Assembly: GCA_023078555.1 (NCBI GenBank)
Contig: CM041196.1
Coordinates: forward strand, 8,629,985-8,693,984
DNA length: 64,000 bases
Source of the DNA: Ulva prolifera
Lineage: Eukaryota; Chlorophyta; Ulvophyceae; Ulvales; Ulvaceae
Direction of reading: 5' to 3'
Shown: piece by piece, positions 36,198 to 48,107 of the stretch
How the letters are laid out: every line of letters starts with the position of its first letter
Numbering within the stretch: position 1 is the stretch's first letter
The notes under the pieces: model-generated
Seen by the model: the letters and a program-made list of their open reading frames with translations, nothing else
Databases searched by the model: none
What the model was told of the DNA's origin: nothing
Translations under genes and position numbers: made by a program

Positions 36198-38180
36198 ATG
36201 TGCTATGCAGCAGAACAGTCGAATGGTGTAGGTGCAGATGCTGAATTTGGCTCATGCTCCAGCTGTGACAGGATCCCCCTGGTCAGCATATCGCCTTGCT
36301 CTCTCGGCATGGTTTGTGGAATTGATAACCATACATACGGCAGCACCTGTCTTGCACTGTGTCAGGGGATGGAAGTCGCGCACATGCGCAGTTGTGATAA
36401 CATTGAAGGTGAGAGGTCATGGTCGGCAACACGGCGTGTGGAACGCATACCCGTGGTGGAGTGGTGACCTAATGTCTTGGACCTGGTATCACAGACATGT
36501 GGGATATGCTCTCAATGCTGTAGGACATTGTGATTGGACAGACTCAGCCATGCAAATGGAAGCAGCTATTGGCGGTGGATCAAGCTTTACGCACTTTGAA
36601 TTGGGGCAGTTTCCAGGCTTCCGCCTGCTCGGAAAGGTGCCACAGCAGCAAGTCATGGCTGGCATGTCATACAGGCCAACTCACCCGTCTATAGCCAGGG
36701 ATGACTCTCTGCACTGGCAAGATAGGTGTGCCCAGCCCTGCCCAGACCTGCCCCTGACTGCGCAGCTGTTCATCTGACAGTGCTACAGTGCCAGTGGGTG
36801 GTGCATCATGTGGCATGGGTCTGAGATTTCAGGAAGCCTGCACTCTCTGTGGTACGAATAGATGAAAGCGGGAACAAATATGCCCGTGCATGCTCAAGCA
36901 TGCCAAACGCCACTCTGGCAAAGAGCCTGTCCATGGCCATAGGGCGGCATTACGATCTGTCCGAGATGGAAGGCTTCATGCCTAAAGTTGACAGACATGT
37001 AGAGCTCAACTTGTCCACACCTAGCCAATCTATGCCAGAGATGCAAAAGTTACGCAGAGCCTCATTTGGGAACAGAAGAAGTCTTCAGGTACTAGAACAT
37101 AGATTATGACTGTGCAAAAATGTGCCAGAGGATGAAAAGCACCTCGTATTGAATCAACGATGTGATCACTGATGAGATCTTGAAGATGAGATCATGTATT
37201 CTCCATGGCCCAGATGAGCACGCTTGTTCAGGGATATGATCGCCAATTGCAAGCAATCATTGGTGATGATAATCGTCAGCCCATTGACAGCAGCGTGTAC
37301 CCATACACAGCAATAGGGCAGCTGAGGTACACTGATGCTGGATCCGGCTCTGCATACTTGTGCACAGGCACTTTGTTTTCGGAACGGCATGTGATCACCA
37401 ATGCACACTGTGTGTACAACAAGGAATTGCGGAAGTTTCACAGTGGTTGGGAATTCAGTCCAGGCCTTGCTGGGGATGTCCAGCCGTTTGGCACTGTCAA
37501 GTAAGCTCTACAACCTCGACGTAGGATCATCGTCGGGTGACCTGCTTGATTTGGGATGCATCAGCTAATGCGTCTACAGCATAACCACCGCTTGCATCTC
37601 AAAATGTGCAGGTATGCCTTTTATGATGTCTACACCGAAGCATATTTGGCGGACTTCAAGAACTGGGACGTGGCTATCATCACACTACAGGAGCCTGTGG
37701 GCCTCCAGGCAGGGTGGATGGGGATCAAGGCTCTCCCTCCAGCTGGCGCCTGCTCTTCCGAGGCTGTCTTGTTGCCCAGTCTACATGCAGTCGGATACCC
37801 AGTTGAAAATAAGGTGTCCGATCATGCATTTGCGGACGTCTGTGATCTATATGTATGTCCTCGTGGTGCACTTCAACCTGCAGTGCAGTGCAACTAGCTG
37901 AGTAAGGCAAGCACACCTGATGCAGGTTCGAAATGGCTGCGATCATGATGCTTCATCCCACAAATGCGACACCAAGGTTGGAAATTCTGGAAGTCCTCTT
38001 TTTGAAGCATCAGATGTCAACCGGACAAAATGGCTTGTTCGCGCCGTGCATTTTGCTGGACTGCGCAATTCTCAATACAACCTGGCCATTCCAATCGATG
38101 ACGCACTTTTCAGGTGGATGGAATGCTACAGAACTGGCCAGGCAGAATGTGCAGCCTCATCTATTCTTCCAGACATGTGA
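36198..38180 (+). CDS. Secreted S1/V8-like serine protease with upstream Kazal-like domain
   Basis: The protease exons 37214..37500, 37612..37852 and 37926..38180 join in phase. They start at IIGDDNRQPIDSSVYPYTAI and contain a full catalytic triad: His in ITNAHCV (codon 37404), Asp in NWDVAIITL (37667) and Ser in GNSGSPLF (37986). The sequence fits trypsin-like/glutamyl-endopeptidase-like secreted proteases (family S1B). Upstream, near 36250-36410, a frame encodes a Kazal-type inhibitor signature: CSLGMVCGIDNHTYGSTCLA, then LCQGMEVAHMRSC, closing at donor AAG|GTGAGAG. A linker exon (~36849..37089, ending SLQ|GTACTA) sits between. Whether all belong to one transcript, and where it starts (36198 is one in-frame ATG), is not proven. 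A signal peptide was not found, so a first exon is probably missing. Confidence 0.7.
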
Positions 38181-39799
38181 GCTCACACTGGTCAAGTCTT
38201 TTGACTGATTTTTGAATGCTACATGAGGCAACTGCGGAGGCAAGCACTCCGCCATGCTGTACGACACTGTGTCGATGTACCAGGGCTTGTGGACAAATCA
38301 GGACTGGCAAGACGTCCTCGTTATAATGACAAGACAACATCAGCCCAAAGGAGTGCCAAAGGCACCCATGCTCTTGAGCTTTGACGCAGGTTTTGGAGCT
38401 TTTAGCGGACCATTGGGTCTTTGATATTGATATGTCTCCAGGCGGCGCATGGAAACATTAGGAAGAACGCCAGTCATGACTCCATAATTGATATGTCATC
38501 ATTACCTTAGCATGTTTTCAACTATTCCACATTGTCTTCAGTAGATGAACAGAAGTCCACTTGCAGTTGCATTGTTCCCCTCGCGATGTGTACAGGGTGT
38601 AAGTCGAATGGATCACATTGGCCATTGAAACAGCTTCTTGTAAGATTTTCATGATCAAGTGTCCAGCACGCTTGCTGCTGTTGTGCTTGGATAATTCTGC
38701 AGCTCGTGGTATGGCATGACCAGCTCCATGTCAGTGTTCAAAACTCGGGGACCGATGGAAGCATGCAGTCTGAGCGTGATGTCAAGTGATGTGTTGTCCC
38801 CACACAGCTGATCGAAGGCACATCAGTAAGCTAAGACGTGAGAGATTCAACAGGAATGTGTTCTGATAGGTCCACCAATTGTCTTGTTGGAATTCTCATC
38901 AGACTGGCAGCAGTCACTGGTGGCACTTTTCCAATGAGTGACTCTCAGGTCCATGGTGATCGCCATACAGATGTAAATGTAGTAAGAAAGCAAATCAATG
39001 TGTATGAGACTGCCTTGAGACAGTGATCAGGTTGTGGTCAAACTTGCCATCACCCAGGTGCGAACCGAGTGGTGTGCAAATGCAATATTGAAGCTTGTGC
39101 TCTGCTTACCACTACCACCAGCGTATATGATCCGCTGCAAGAGACATGTCAGTCACGCCGTGATGCACAACACCACGTGGCAGCTATTCACAGTCATAAG
39201 TGATGGCTTTAATCAGGTACCGTCCCTCGGGGTAGTGCACGACGAAGAACTGGATCCGCATTGCTGAGGTTCTGCAAAACTGCCTGGGCAGTTAGAATCC
39301 CGCGTGAGCACACGCATGTATGCATCATCAGGTTCTTCATCCATTGGGACATTGATATCCCTATCACCCGTGAAAATGCACGAGGTAAGCGAACACCTGG
39401 CTGCTGCTACACTCACATCGCCCTCCACATGCGCTTTAGATACTCAGCACTATGAGGGCAGTCAATCTCGAAGTAGCTACATGGAGTTCATTGTCATGGT
39501 AATACAACCCATGCCATAAGCGGAGGTCCTTCTGATGTTCATGGGGCAAGAGGGGTACTTGTTGATTCACATTGTGCACACAAACGATATCTGACGACAT
39601 GTTTGATTTCTCCTTGCAAGCAGAATAATGTAAGAATCAATTTGTGCTGCAGTGCCAGGCCAGACACTCTCCTCACAAAAACCCACATACCACCTCACAG
39701 AGAACTCTTCACTAGGAATGCTGGCAAAACAAGAGGTCACAGACCTCACTATTACCCTGAGCGTGCACGTGCTCCAGGACTGATGCAACAAGGACAGCA
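38181..39799. other. Gap with possible unrecognised minus-strand exons
   Basis: Between the protease stop and the HP30 stop I see no recognised gene. Minus-strand pieces around 39.40-39.05 kb look protein-like, with good splice sites nearby. Examples are DINVPMDEEPDDAYMRVLTR, IQFFVVHYPEGRYLIK and, at 39130-39020, RIIYAGGSGKQSTSFNIAFA followed by a stop. They could be the end of a small minus-strand gene. 38.2-38.9 kb holds nothing convincing. Confidence 0.3.
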
Positions 39800-41024
39800 T
39801 CATCTTTTGGTGGCTCGATCTTTCTTGTTCTCCAGGTCAAGCGGATGCGACGGCGACAAAATTTTATCCCTTGCTTCCCCAGGGGACTTTGAAACACTAT
39901 GAATATGATGCAGAATCAACAGCCTGTAGTTGTCAATGGTCAGTGAAAATCACCAAGAGCACACTGAATGCCACACTTGAGGGGCGAGCACGCACCTAGG
40001 TCCTGGTGGAATCTTGCATTCCTGGAGCACAGCGTCATTCCATAACATGATGGTATTGTCCGTCAGTAATCCACCCTTGACGTTGTTGTGGTACTTCTGT
40101 AACCCCAAGTTCATCAGCAATGCAGACGATGCCTGATACTGTGAGTCTTTCCATTGCTTCACTGTCATGCCTGATGGCATTTCCGGATCAGCTTTCTCCA
40201 CACCCCATCCAAGCTGCATACATGTCACACTGATCGGTGGGCAAGAGTAATTACAACCTCGGATAAACCCTGTGGAGCTGGTGGTGCCTGGTCTGTTGCC
40301 TTATATACACCACCACACAATCTTGACCAAATTGAGGTCAACTATGTGTACAACGTATTGCAGGAGGTGCAACTAACCTTGTAAAAGAGGGCGCTGAAGC
40401 CAGCAAATCCAACTGCCATCAGGGGAGCTTGTGCAGGAGTGCCTTGAGCAACTCCATACGCAGCACCTGCTCCCAGGGCTGGAATGACCCTGCACTCCAA
40501 AACGGTCAGGTTGCGGCACTAATTACATCGCATTGTTTTGTGACAACGAAAATTTTCGATCATGGCACGTCACATCACAGGGCATGCGTTGCATCATGCC
40601 ACAAAGGACATTATCAGCACGGAAGGCTGTGTGAAAATGTGGACCAGTTTCTCCAAAGTGCGCACATTTGCCAGACATCGTCTTTGCCCTTTCTGTAGTG
40701 GTTGACTGCTTCAGTCAGCGCGCTTTGCACCACAAATAGCGCCATCAGGGGCTTGACTGTCTCGGGCAAGGTCTTGTTTGCCGTCTGTTGGAGAGTTGCA
40801 CGCTGCTCGGGTGACATGTTTGCCATCGCGGTCGGTGAAGCACTCATTTTGGTGAGATAGTGAGTGACGGAACCAAGCACGGCACCTTGTACAGCGCCGG
40901 GTACGGCTGCAAGCGCCATCCTGACGCCGATATGTTGAGCCTTCTTTTTCTCCTCATACCAGACTCCAAAGTTTTGGACCTTTTTCATCACCGGCGAGAT
41001 AATAGGAATTCCTTCCTCAGCCAT
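39800..41024 (-). CDS. HP30: HP30-like chloroplast inner-envelope TIM17/22/23 + SAM protein
   Basis: Four exons (41024..40666, 40489..40378, 40213..39996, 39923..39800) join in phase to 270 aa, matching plant HP30-1/HP30-2 in length and plan. Residues ~35-165 form the TIM17/22/23-type membrane domain: MALAAVPGAVQGAVLGSVTH, PLMALFVVQSALTEAVNHYR, VIPALGAGAAYGVAQGTPAQ and LMAVGFAGFSALFYK. A C-terminal SAM domain follows: ALLMNLGLQKYHNNVKGGLL and LQECKIPPGPRLLILHHIH. HP30 proteins form an inner-envelope channel that imports transit-peptide-less proteins such as ceQORH, and the SAM domain is proposed to bind RNA. The presence of this gene is strong evidence for a plastid-bearing green-lineage host. 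The protein starts with MAEEGIPIISPVMKKV, with no cleavable transit peptide, as in the family. Confidence 0.9.
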
Positions 41025-42064
41025 TTCTACTCACGTTCGGGACAGCTACAGTCGCAGAAGACGTGCTGATGGTAGGAAATTTCGTGACTGAGCCACAGGA
41101 GACGCCGACTTCTCATACATCTTGTCATACATCTGTGCACGCTGCCCAATTACCACGACAAGCCAAGACGGGATCGGTTTTCGTCCCAAACGCTGGTCGA
41201 GTCCAATTGAGAGACATGTTTCCACCGATAGCCACGGATTCCGATGCATCACGTGGGCCCCGTAGCCCATGGGGCTAGTTCACTCGACGACAAGCGCAAA
41301 CAGCCCTGTTCGCGGTGTGGGCGTGCTGGCACTGCACTCACACGCAGTTCTCAGCTAAGGCTGCGAAAACTCCGACGACTTTCGTTGCTTCATGGGCATA
41401 TACAGGCAACTGTCACCTTCTGCAAAAACAAACTCTGACACGCTGAACCGTGCGGGCGTACATTCGTGCAGTCGAGTGCTTTGTATGTGAGAGCTAAACG
41501 CATTCAGTCCAGATCGCACGTGTTTGATTGCTTCATATCCTATGTGCCTGTTACACTCCATCACAACTGCACCACTTCCGTAGCTGGCTCCTTCATTCCC
41601 TGCGAACGAACACGCATTCACAGGTCCCTTACAATGCATACCCGACAACTTGGGTCGATACAATGGTACTTCTGTCGAAAGTTGCTCGCCATGTGATCGC
41701 TGCCCGTCACGTCCATCACGATCACAGTCGTGCCGAGTTCTGACCGATCAGACTCTCGATATTTCCTCTCCTACATGGCGCAGTCGGGCCGCCCTCTGGA
41801 CTCCAGAAAAAACACAGTAGGAAGCAATCACCATGTCAACGTATGATGATGCTATTTCGTGATCGTCACTCGGCGTTGACGGCGTCCAGCTTAATCAGTT
41901 CGCAGTCTAAATTTCATCAGCAAAATTCTTTCGCCATGGTGCAAAACATGTCAGTATGACACCTTACATGGATGTAGTCGTTTTAGGTCTAACGTATCGG
42001 GCGGCGTCTCGTTGCAGCTCTGCGGCGCACGTCACAACCGAGCGTATGAACTGAAGGTAGCAGC
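41025..42064. other. Divergent intergenic region HP30 / TAF6
   Basis: A 1.0 kb promoter region between the two starts; only short frames without features. Confidence 0.5.
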
Positions 42065-45000
42065 ATGAGCGGCTATGTTAGGCCGGCACTCATAGCTGCC
42101 ATAGCGGACTCCATCGGTATATCAGATTTGAGTGAAGAAGTTGCACGAGTGCTTGCTCCAGACGTGGAGTACCGGGTCAGGGACATCCTACAAGTACGCC
42201 TGACTCGGATCCCAACCGCATGGTACCGTAGAAACTTGATGCAACGATGAGGTGAAGGCCTGGGATGACAGATGTCTTCCAATGATAATTATCCTGCATG
42301 AAAAAGGCTGACATGAGCAGCCAATATGAAAATGTCATGTACCTGGGAGTCCACAAAAATGGGTTGCATCCAGGCACATACCATCAGCACCGGCCTGCTG
42401 GCTGCTTGACATGTCGATTGCAATGATGCAATGATGCACTCTTGCTTTTGAAGCATGTAATTCTCAAAGGTCTTGTTCCAGGAAGCAAGGAAGTTTTCTC
42501 GGCATGGCTGCCGCAGGCGCCTCGAATGTCTGGACATCAACCATGCCTTGCAAGCAAGAGACATGGAGCAACTATATGGATTGCACCCAGATGATCACAG
42601 GCGCTATTCAAGAGTAGCAGGTGCATCAGATGCATTTCAAATCGAAGACACGGTTCACAGATGCCAAGACGTGATCCACCATCCACTGCCACCGCCTCCA
42701 CTCGAGGTAGGTGTGTACATGCACTGGTTCCTCGTCAAGGGGATCAAACCACGAATACCCGAGAATGCAGTTCCGTCGAAGCTTGTCAAATGGCATCAGG
42801 ACAAGGTATGAAACGATGCTATCAACAGTGTAACTTCATGTATCCCCTGATGTAGTCGCGTGCAGTGCCAGTTCAACACGACATGAAGACTGCTTTGCCT
42901 GCAGATCATGGAAGCAAATGCTGTAGAGACTGCCTCTGGGGCAGCAGCAGCAGCGGTGCCTGCAATGACACCCGGAGGCGATGCCGATATGACAACACCC
43001 ACAAGCGTACCTGGTGCCGCAAATGTTGCGACAGGCACCGGCACAGCCATTGTTGCTGCTCTTGACAAGAGTGGCACACCTGCTGTACTGATGCCAATCG
43101 TGAAACACAGCATAACAGAGGAGCTGTTTGAGCTGTTGCAGATCTGCACCAAGGCATGTCAATGCCAAGTTTTGGAATCTATCTGTCCATGGGTCTCTGC
43201 ATGTGAAATTATAAAACCATAAACTGCTGCAGCTACGGTTAAACATATGATGCCGTGGCAAGTCGAAGCACTACTAAAGATGACAGTGTCCTGCAGGTGC
43301 TGCTGGAGCCCACTGAAGAAGTGGGAGCAGAACATCCTGTGTTTGCTACCCTTGCAGCCGATGCAGGGCTAGATGCTGCTGTGCCCTACATAGTCACAAT
43401 GATTGCCCGTGGGGCTCGTGAAAGTCCACATGATTTACCTCGCTTGTGGCGGCTTCTCTGGGCTGCGCACGCCTTGATCCGCAACCAAACAAATAATGCT
43501 GCAGCTTATCTATCTCAGCTGCTGCCCGCTCTTCTGACACTGCTCCTCAACAATTCTTTGGGATCAACAGGTGCTGTGAAAGTGTTTTGCTGTGAAATGC
43601 TGTTTGTAGTCCCCGTCCATGTTTCTGCAAGGCTTAGTAGCTGCGCTGTTCAATTGTCCCAGCGGGCGCCCATATTTGCCTGGCATGTAGGTAGCTTTGA
43701 GCATTTAAGGCTGCGTCGGCAAGCTGCAGCTGTGCTGGGTGATGTTGCAGACAGGTATCACCAACCAGATCTCAACATGCGGGCAAGGATCGCGGCAACA
43801 TGTATGAAGGCACTACGGAGACGCCCAGTCCGGTTGTGTACGAGTTATGGTGCCCTACATGGTTTGCAAGCATTGGGCGGACGCACGTTGCGGCTGCTTC
43901 TGCTGCCGGAGCTTGGAGATGTTCACAACGCCCTGCTACCATGCCTTACAACTGTGCGATCTCTTGTCTTTCAAAAGCGTTTGTAGTCTCGGTATTGCAA
44001 GACATGTTGAAAGGAGCTGCTGAAGAGCCTCCCCATTCTGGTCTTGTCATGGCACCAGGCTGCTGGGATGTTGCAGGCGTGCGTCAATCATCGATCAGCT
44101 CTGAAGGTGGCTGAAGCAGAACAATGTCTCTCTGCACTGCGTGATGCGGCATGTGCGGCATGCAGACAAGGTGCAGCGGAGGTTGCATCAGCAGGCTTGA
44201 GCGCTGCTGTAATGGCACGCATTTCAGGTCTTGAAACAGACGTGCATCATGTCACAAGAATCAGTTCTGAAGCGCGCCAAGCTAAAGCTTCTGCTATTGA
44301 CAAGCGCATGAAGGTGCTGATCATTTTCAACATCCCATGCTGCACTGCCTGCATAGACATTGACACGGGCGCGTTCATGATCACATTGGCCAGCTGCATG
44401 GTTCCTGTAGGAGCTGGAGACACAGGCAAAGAAGGCTCTGCAAGAGGGCTGGCAGCTACATGAGCAGCGGGTACAGCAGGTGCAGGCGTTGCAACGTGTA
44501 GAAGCGGCCGCTAAAGCGACACTCGAAAATGGTAATCCAAGCCATACGCCTGGAAGACGAAGCAGTGATGGCACTGGGCCGTCTATAGAGGCAGTAGACC
44601 CAGCAGCTGCAGCAAGGGCAGCAGCCCGAATTGCTGCTGAGAGCTTCGATCCTGCAAGAGCAGGTGGCACGGCTATCGGTGACTCAGTAGCTGCCACAGC
44701 TGTCACGAACACGACAGTTGGGCACAGCGACACCGGGGGTGACATCGAGGTGTGGGCTAGCTTTTATCCCCATCAGAATTGCAGATCTGCGGTTTGCAAA
44801 TCACTGTGAGAATCATCTGCTGGTGAGGTAAAGTAGATTTTGGATCGCAGGTGATGGAGTCTCCACCAGGCTCGCCCATGTTTGTTCCACCACCGCCGAA
44901 ATCACCTGTCACGGCTCCTGCATCTAGCACAGATCCACCATCTGCGCCTGAGCACGTACAACAGCCACATACACAGGGGGCGCCACTGCAAGCACAGGCA

Positions 45001-45648
45001 CAACCGCTGACACAGTCACACCCGAAAGGATTTACAGTGCCACAGCAGGTCCTCAACCATGTTACCGAAGCAAGTCAATCTGCTGCCCTGAATACTACAT
45101 CAGGTCCTACACACGTTGGCCCTGTTCTGCGCTTGAACGGCTTGCAGACTGCGACGCCCATGGCAGGCGAACAGAGTGGGCCAGTGGTTCTATGCACCAC
45201 CTCGGCTGTGAAGGATCGTGCTCAAATCGGGAACCTACAAATCGAGCAAAGTCCTGAGCAGGACAGTATAAGGCAGGGACAACAAGATGTTCCTGCTAGT
45301 TGCCGGCCCATTGCACCTGGGGGTCACCCACCTCTCCAACCACAGTCCAGAGTCAAGGCAGCGAATGAAGCCTCATCCCCCAGGATGACAGCAACGGCAC
45401 ATCGCAACGGGGATGTAGTGAAAGGCAAGCCCTCACAGGGTAGCGGCCGTGCCAAAGTCATCGACTTGCCCAGTGCTCGGTGCAGTCAAAACTCCCGCGC
45501 AGAGCAGCATGGAGTCAGCCCAGGAATTCAACGAGCTCTCAAGGAGAGCCTGAACCTGGGAAATCATGTGTCTGTTGTTTGCGAGCTGTATGGCGAGGCA
45601 GTTTTGCCTTGGCTTGGACTGGATAGAGTTGGTGGGGTGTTTTTGTGA
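42065..45648 (+). CDS. TAF6: Transcription initiation factor TFIID subunit TAF6
   Basis: Early exons 42065..42193, 42482..42805, 42905..43153 and 43297 to ~43571 join in phase. The histone fold is ISDLSEEVARVLAPDVEYRV then RKFSRHGCRRRLECLDINHA and ARDMEQLYGL, followed by MHWFLVKGIKPRIPENA, both diagnostic for TAF6. The C-terminal HEAT domain covers about 43.3-44.1 kb: AAAYLSQLLPALLTLLLNNS, LRLRRQAAAVLGDVADRYHQ, ARIAATCMKALRRR, SYGALHGLQALGG and LPELGDVHNALLPCL. A helical then Pro/Gln/Ala-rich disordered region follows. The final exon ends VCELYGEAVLPWLGLDRVGG, resembling the conserved TAF6 terminus of plants. TAF6 pairs with TAF9 in TFIID and SAGA-like complexes. Exon borders from 44.0 to 44.85 kb are approximate. 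The join 43153/43297 would use a GC donor (AAG|GCATGT). Confidence 0.87.
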
Positions 45649-46740
45649 TGGCACTGCAATTGCGGCATGATGATGCAAATCTTGTACATCACACAGCACT
45701 CTCCCAAACCTAGTCTTGCCTGAATTCGTCGAGCTCAGATGTGTGCTTTCTTGCAGTGAGTTGAGGGTACATACTCATATGTCTCGCACATTGTGTAAGT
45801 TGAGACAATTGTGGAGGGTGTCTGATTGGCGGGCAATTCGCTTTGGGTACTGTCCCATACCGAACAAGACTCGTACGTTGTGCCATGAAAACTGATCCAC
45901 AGCAACAGTGCAGATTTCGTACTGATGATTTCATGATTATGAAAATATCCTGTGTTGCGAGAGGCCTCCATGCAGGATGTATCAAGTCTGCAAGTGGAAA
46001 CGTTACTCTTGTGTACATCTTCACTGCAGACACTAAATCAATGTGCAACCGTATCTTCATGACCACGTAATTCGGACTCTTGACTGCAATGCTGAAAGTA
46101 ATGTTTATTAGAAACTGAAAGGACAATGCATGAATCCGGATTCGAACTCCTCCTGGCACATCACACTCACCTTCAAAGAATTAACCACTGATTTGTATTT
46201 CCAGAACGCTCACTGAAACAGTCGAGAGAATGGTTGCCGTCTAAAGTTGTACAATCCGGGACTTGATTCATTGACAGGTGACACATCCACAGCTTCAGGA
46301 CTTGCACGTGTGAAGAGCATGCTAGCAGATATGTACTATGCAGTCCGTGCCCCAAAAGTGGGTCCAGGCTGTTGTGAGCAAAATCAACGTTTGACATGGT
46401 CCACTTTCAGATTCACTTTCAGGTTCACTCCGAGATTCTTCGAAAATTCTGTCAATATTTTGGAAAATAGAATCTGCCACATGACCAAGGGATCCACTCA
46501 GAGGATGTTCAGTGCAGGGATGGTGTGGACATGCGGCCAAACACATGATGGTTTCAAGCACCTTTGGCCAAGAGCTGGGCCAAGCAGGGCCATCATAATA
46601 CAGAGCACTGCGACATGCTTGTAAGGTCACGGGTCTGCAGCAGGAGCACTGTGATCAAGAACGCTTTCCCTTGTTTTGATAGATGCTTCATTCACATCGA
46701 CTAAGTGGTCAGCAGACTCAACTTTTTCATCATTGCAGCC
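45649..46740. other. Gap downstream of TAF6
   Basis: No supported gene. A TGTAA at about 45794 could serve as the TAF6 poly(A) signal. Short frames at 46.2-46.6 kb on both strands are featureless. Confidence 0.4.
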
Positions 46741-47340
46741 TACAGCTCAACCCAAAAACCAAGTACCCCTCTGTTCGCTTGCAAATGTGTGCAGTCTAGG
46801 AGGTCATTGAGAACCTGCAAGCTATCGAACAGAGATGCAAAGAGAAGATCACTGTCCTGAACTACGTTTGAAATCACCGTTGGCGTTGTCTACCATGATG
46901 ACCTCTTGAAATTTCAACCCTTTGGCGCTATGACTCTTGAACAGAGTAAGCGCAGCAGCGGGAACGTTTTACGGATAGGATCTTGACCAGCAATTGTGCG
47001 GTAGAGGAGTGTCACGTGGCATACATAGCCAACCATATCTGGAAGTCGACAGTACGTGTCGCCAACACCTAGAAACCTGGCTGAGTCTTCCACTGACAGC
47101 AATTGAGCACTGTGCACGCTGCAGGTTGCATGGTTTGTAGTAGATGTTGATCTGACACATTTGGCGGTCCCTTGCACACTTCCTTCCATGTGTTCCACCA
47201 GCGGTCAAGGGGCACATTGGCGTAGAAGGACGTGACAACAATATTGATAGGACCAGCCCTCAAAGATGCCAAGCAGTCTGCGTCAGCCCTTTAGCAGACC
47301 ATACCATGTAGCTTGAGGGCCTTTCAAACCAGGGTCCAAG
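46741..47340 (-). pseudogene. Superfamily-1 helicase-like fragment (fragmentary or unresolved splicing)
   Basis: On the minus strand near 46.97-46.88 kb one frame reads ALTLFKSHSAKGLKFQEVIM, very like the conserved C-terminal motif of UvrD/FBH1-type helicases (threonine-histidine-SKGLE-F). Just upstream in a different frame is MVGYVCHVTLLYRTIAGQDP, resembling the nearby LYRT segment of the same helicases. Farther upstream, 47272..47150 encodes MASLRAGPINIVVTSFYANV. The two helicase-like parts overlap at a frame change with no obvious intron, so this is either a decayed copy, a sequence indel or splicing I cannot see. No Walker A exon was found. Confidence 0.35.
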
Positions 47341-47538
47341 GAGATCAGTGAAACTGTGGGATAGCCTGATGACGTTTGGTCAGTGAACTGAAGGTTCATT
47401 GCTGGCAAATTCACTACCCAAGTTGTAGTGCAAAAAGTGTCATTATCTAAACCATGATGCTTCCATGATGAAAAGCGACATCAATCTGTTTGTTCGTATA
47501 ACACGCCTGCTGAATTGACTGGGAGCACTCTTGAGACC

Positions 47539-48107
47539 TTATGAGTCAGCACCTAATGCGGTTGCACCACCGGAGCAAGGCTCAGCGGCAAAGCCGATGG
47601 CATCAATGGCCTGACAGAGGCCCGGTGCTTTATCTAGAGCGTCCTTTGGGGAGTCGGCATCTACCAACACAGAGGCGATGCCGCTCTTTAAATCTACTTG
47701 TTTCACTTCTACCACATCTGCTGATTCCTACAATCACATGCACTGATGAGTATTCCAGGGGTTGGCCAAGCTGCATGGAGTGTGTGATGACGTTGTAAAG
47801 CGGTTGTCTTGGTTGGCACACCATGAGGCACACTAGTTCATGTCTTACAATCGCTGGCAGTGCGTTCGTAGCTGAAAGTTGTATCTCGCACCTTCAGCGC
47901 TGTTTCAACCGACGCGGTACAGTGCTTGCAGGTCATTCCTTCTACTCTGATTCCCACTTCGATGCTTGCGTAACATCGTGTGCGGTTGATGGACTGCACA
48001 CCCCTGCGAGAACAGAGCAGCCTCGGCTTCCGCTTGTTCATAACGCCAGGAGTGCTGCAGGCTGTTCCCGACACGGTGTCTGTGATCCGAAACATGGCCA
48101 ACAGCAA
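47539..48107 (-). CDS. Small HMA-domain metal-binding protein with organelle-like leader
   Basis: Two exons, 48107..47892 and 47727..47539, join in phase 0 (AAG|GTGCGAG ... TTGTAG|GAATCA) to 134 aa. After a ~45-residue basic leader (MLLAMFRITD..., rich in Arg, Ser and Thr) comes a heavy-metal-associated domain: VGIRVEGMTCKHCTASVETA with the metal-binding CxxC, then VEVKQVDLKSGIASVLVDAD and GLCQAIDAIGFAAEP. Such domains carry Cu(I) or other soft metals in Atox1-like chaperones and P-type ATPases. The leader suggests import into a plastid or mitochondrion, so a copper chaperone for an organelle is a reasonable inference. No ATPase exons adjoin it. Confidence 0.75.

Noticed and set aside
46125..46160. 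Minus-strand B-box-like GAGTTCGAATCC
   Set aside because: T-arm pairing fails and no D arm or acceptor stem precedes it.
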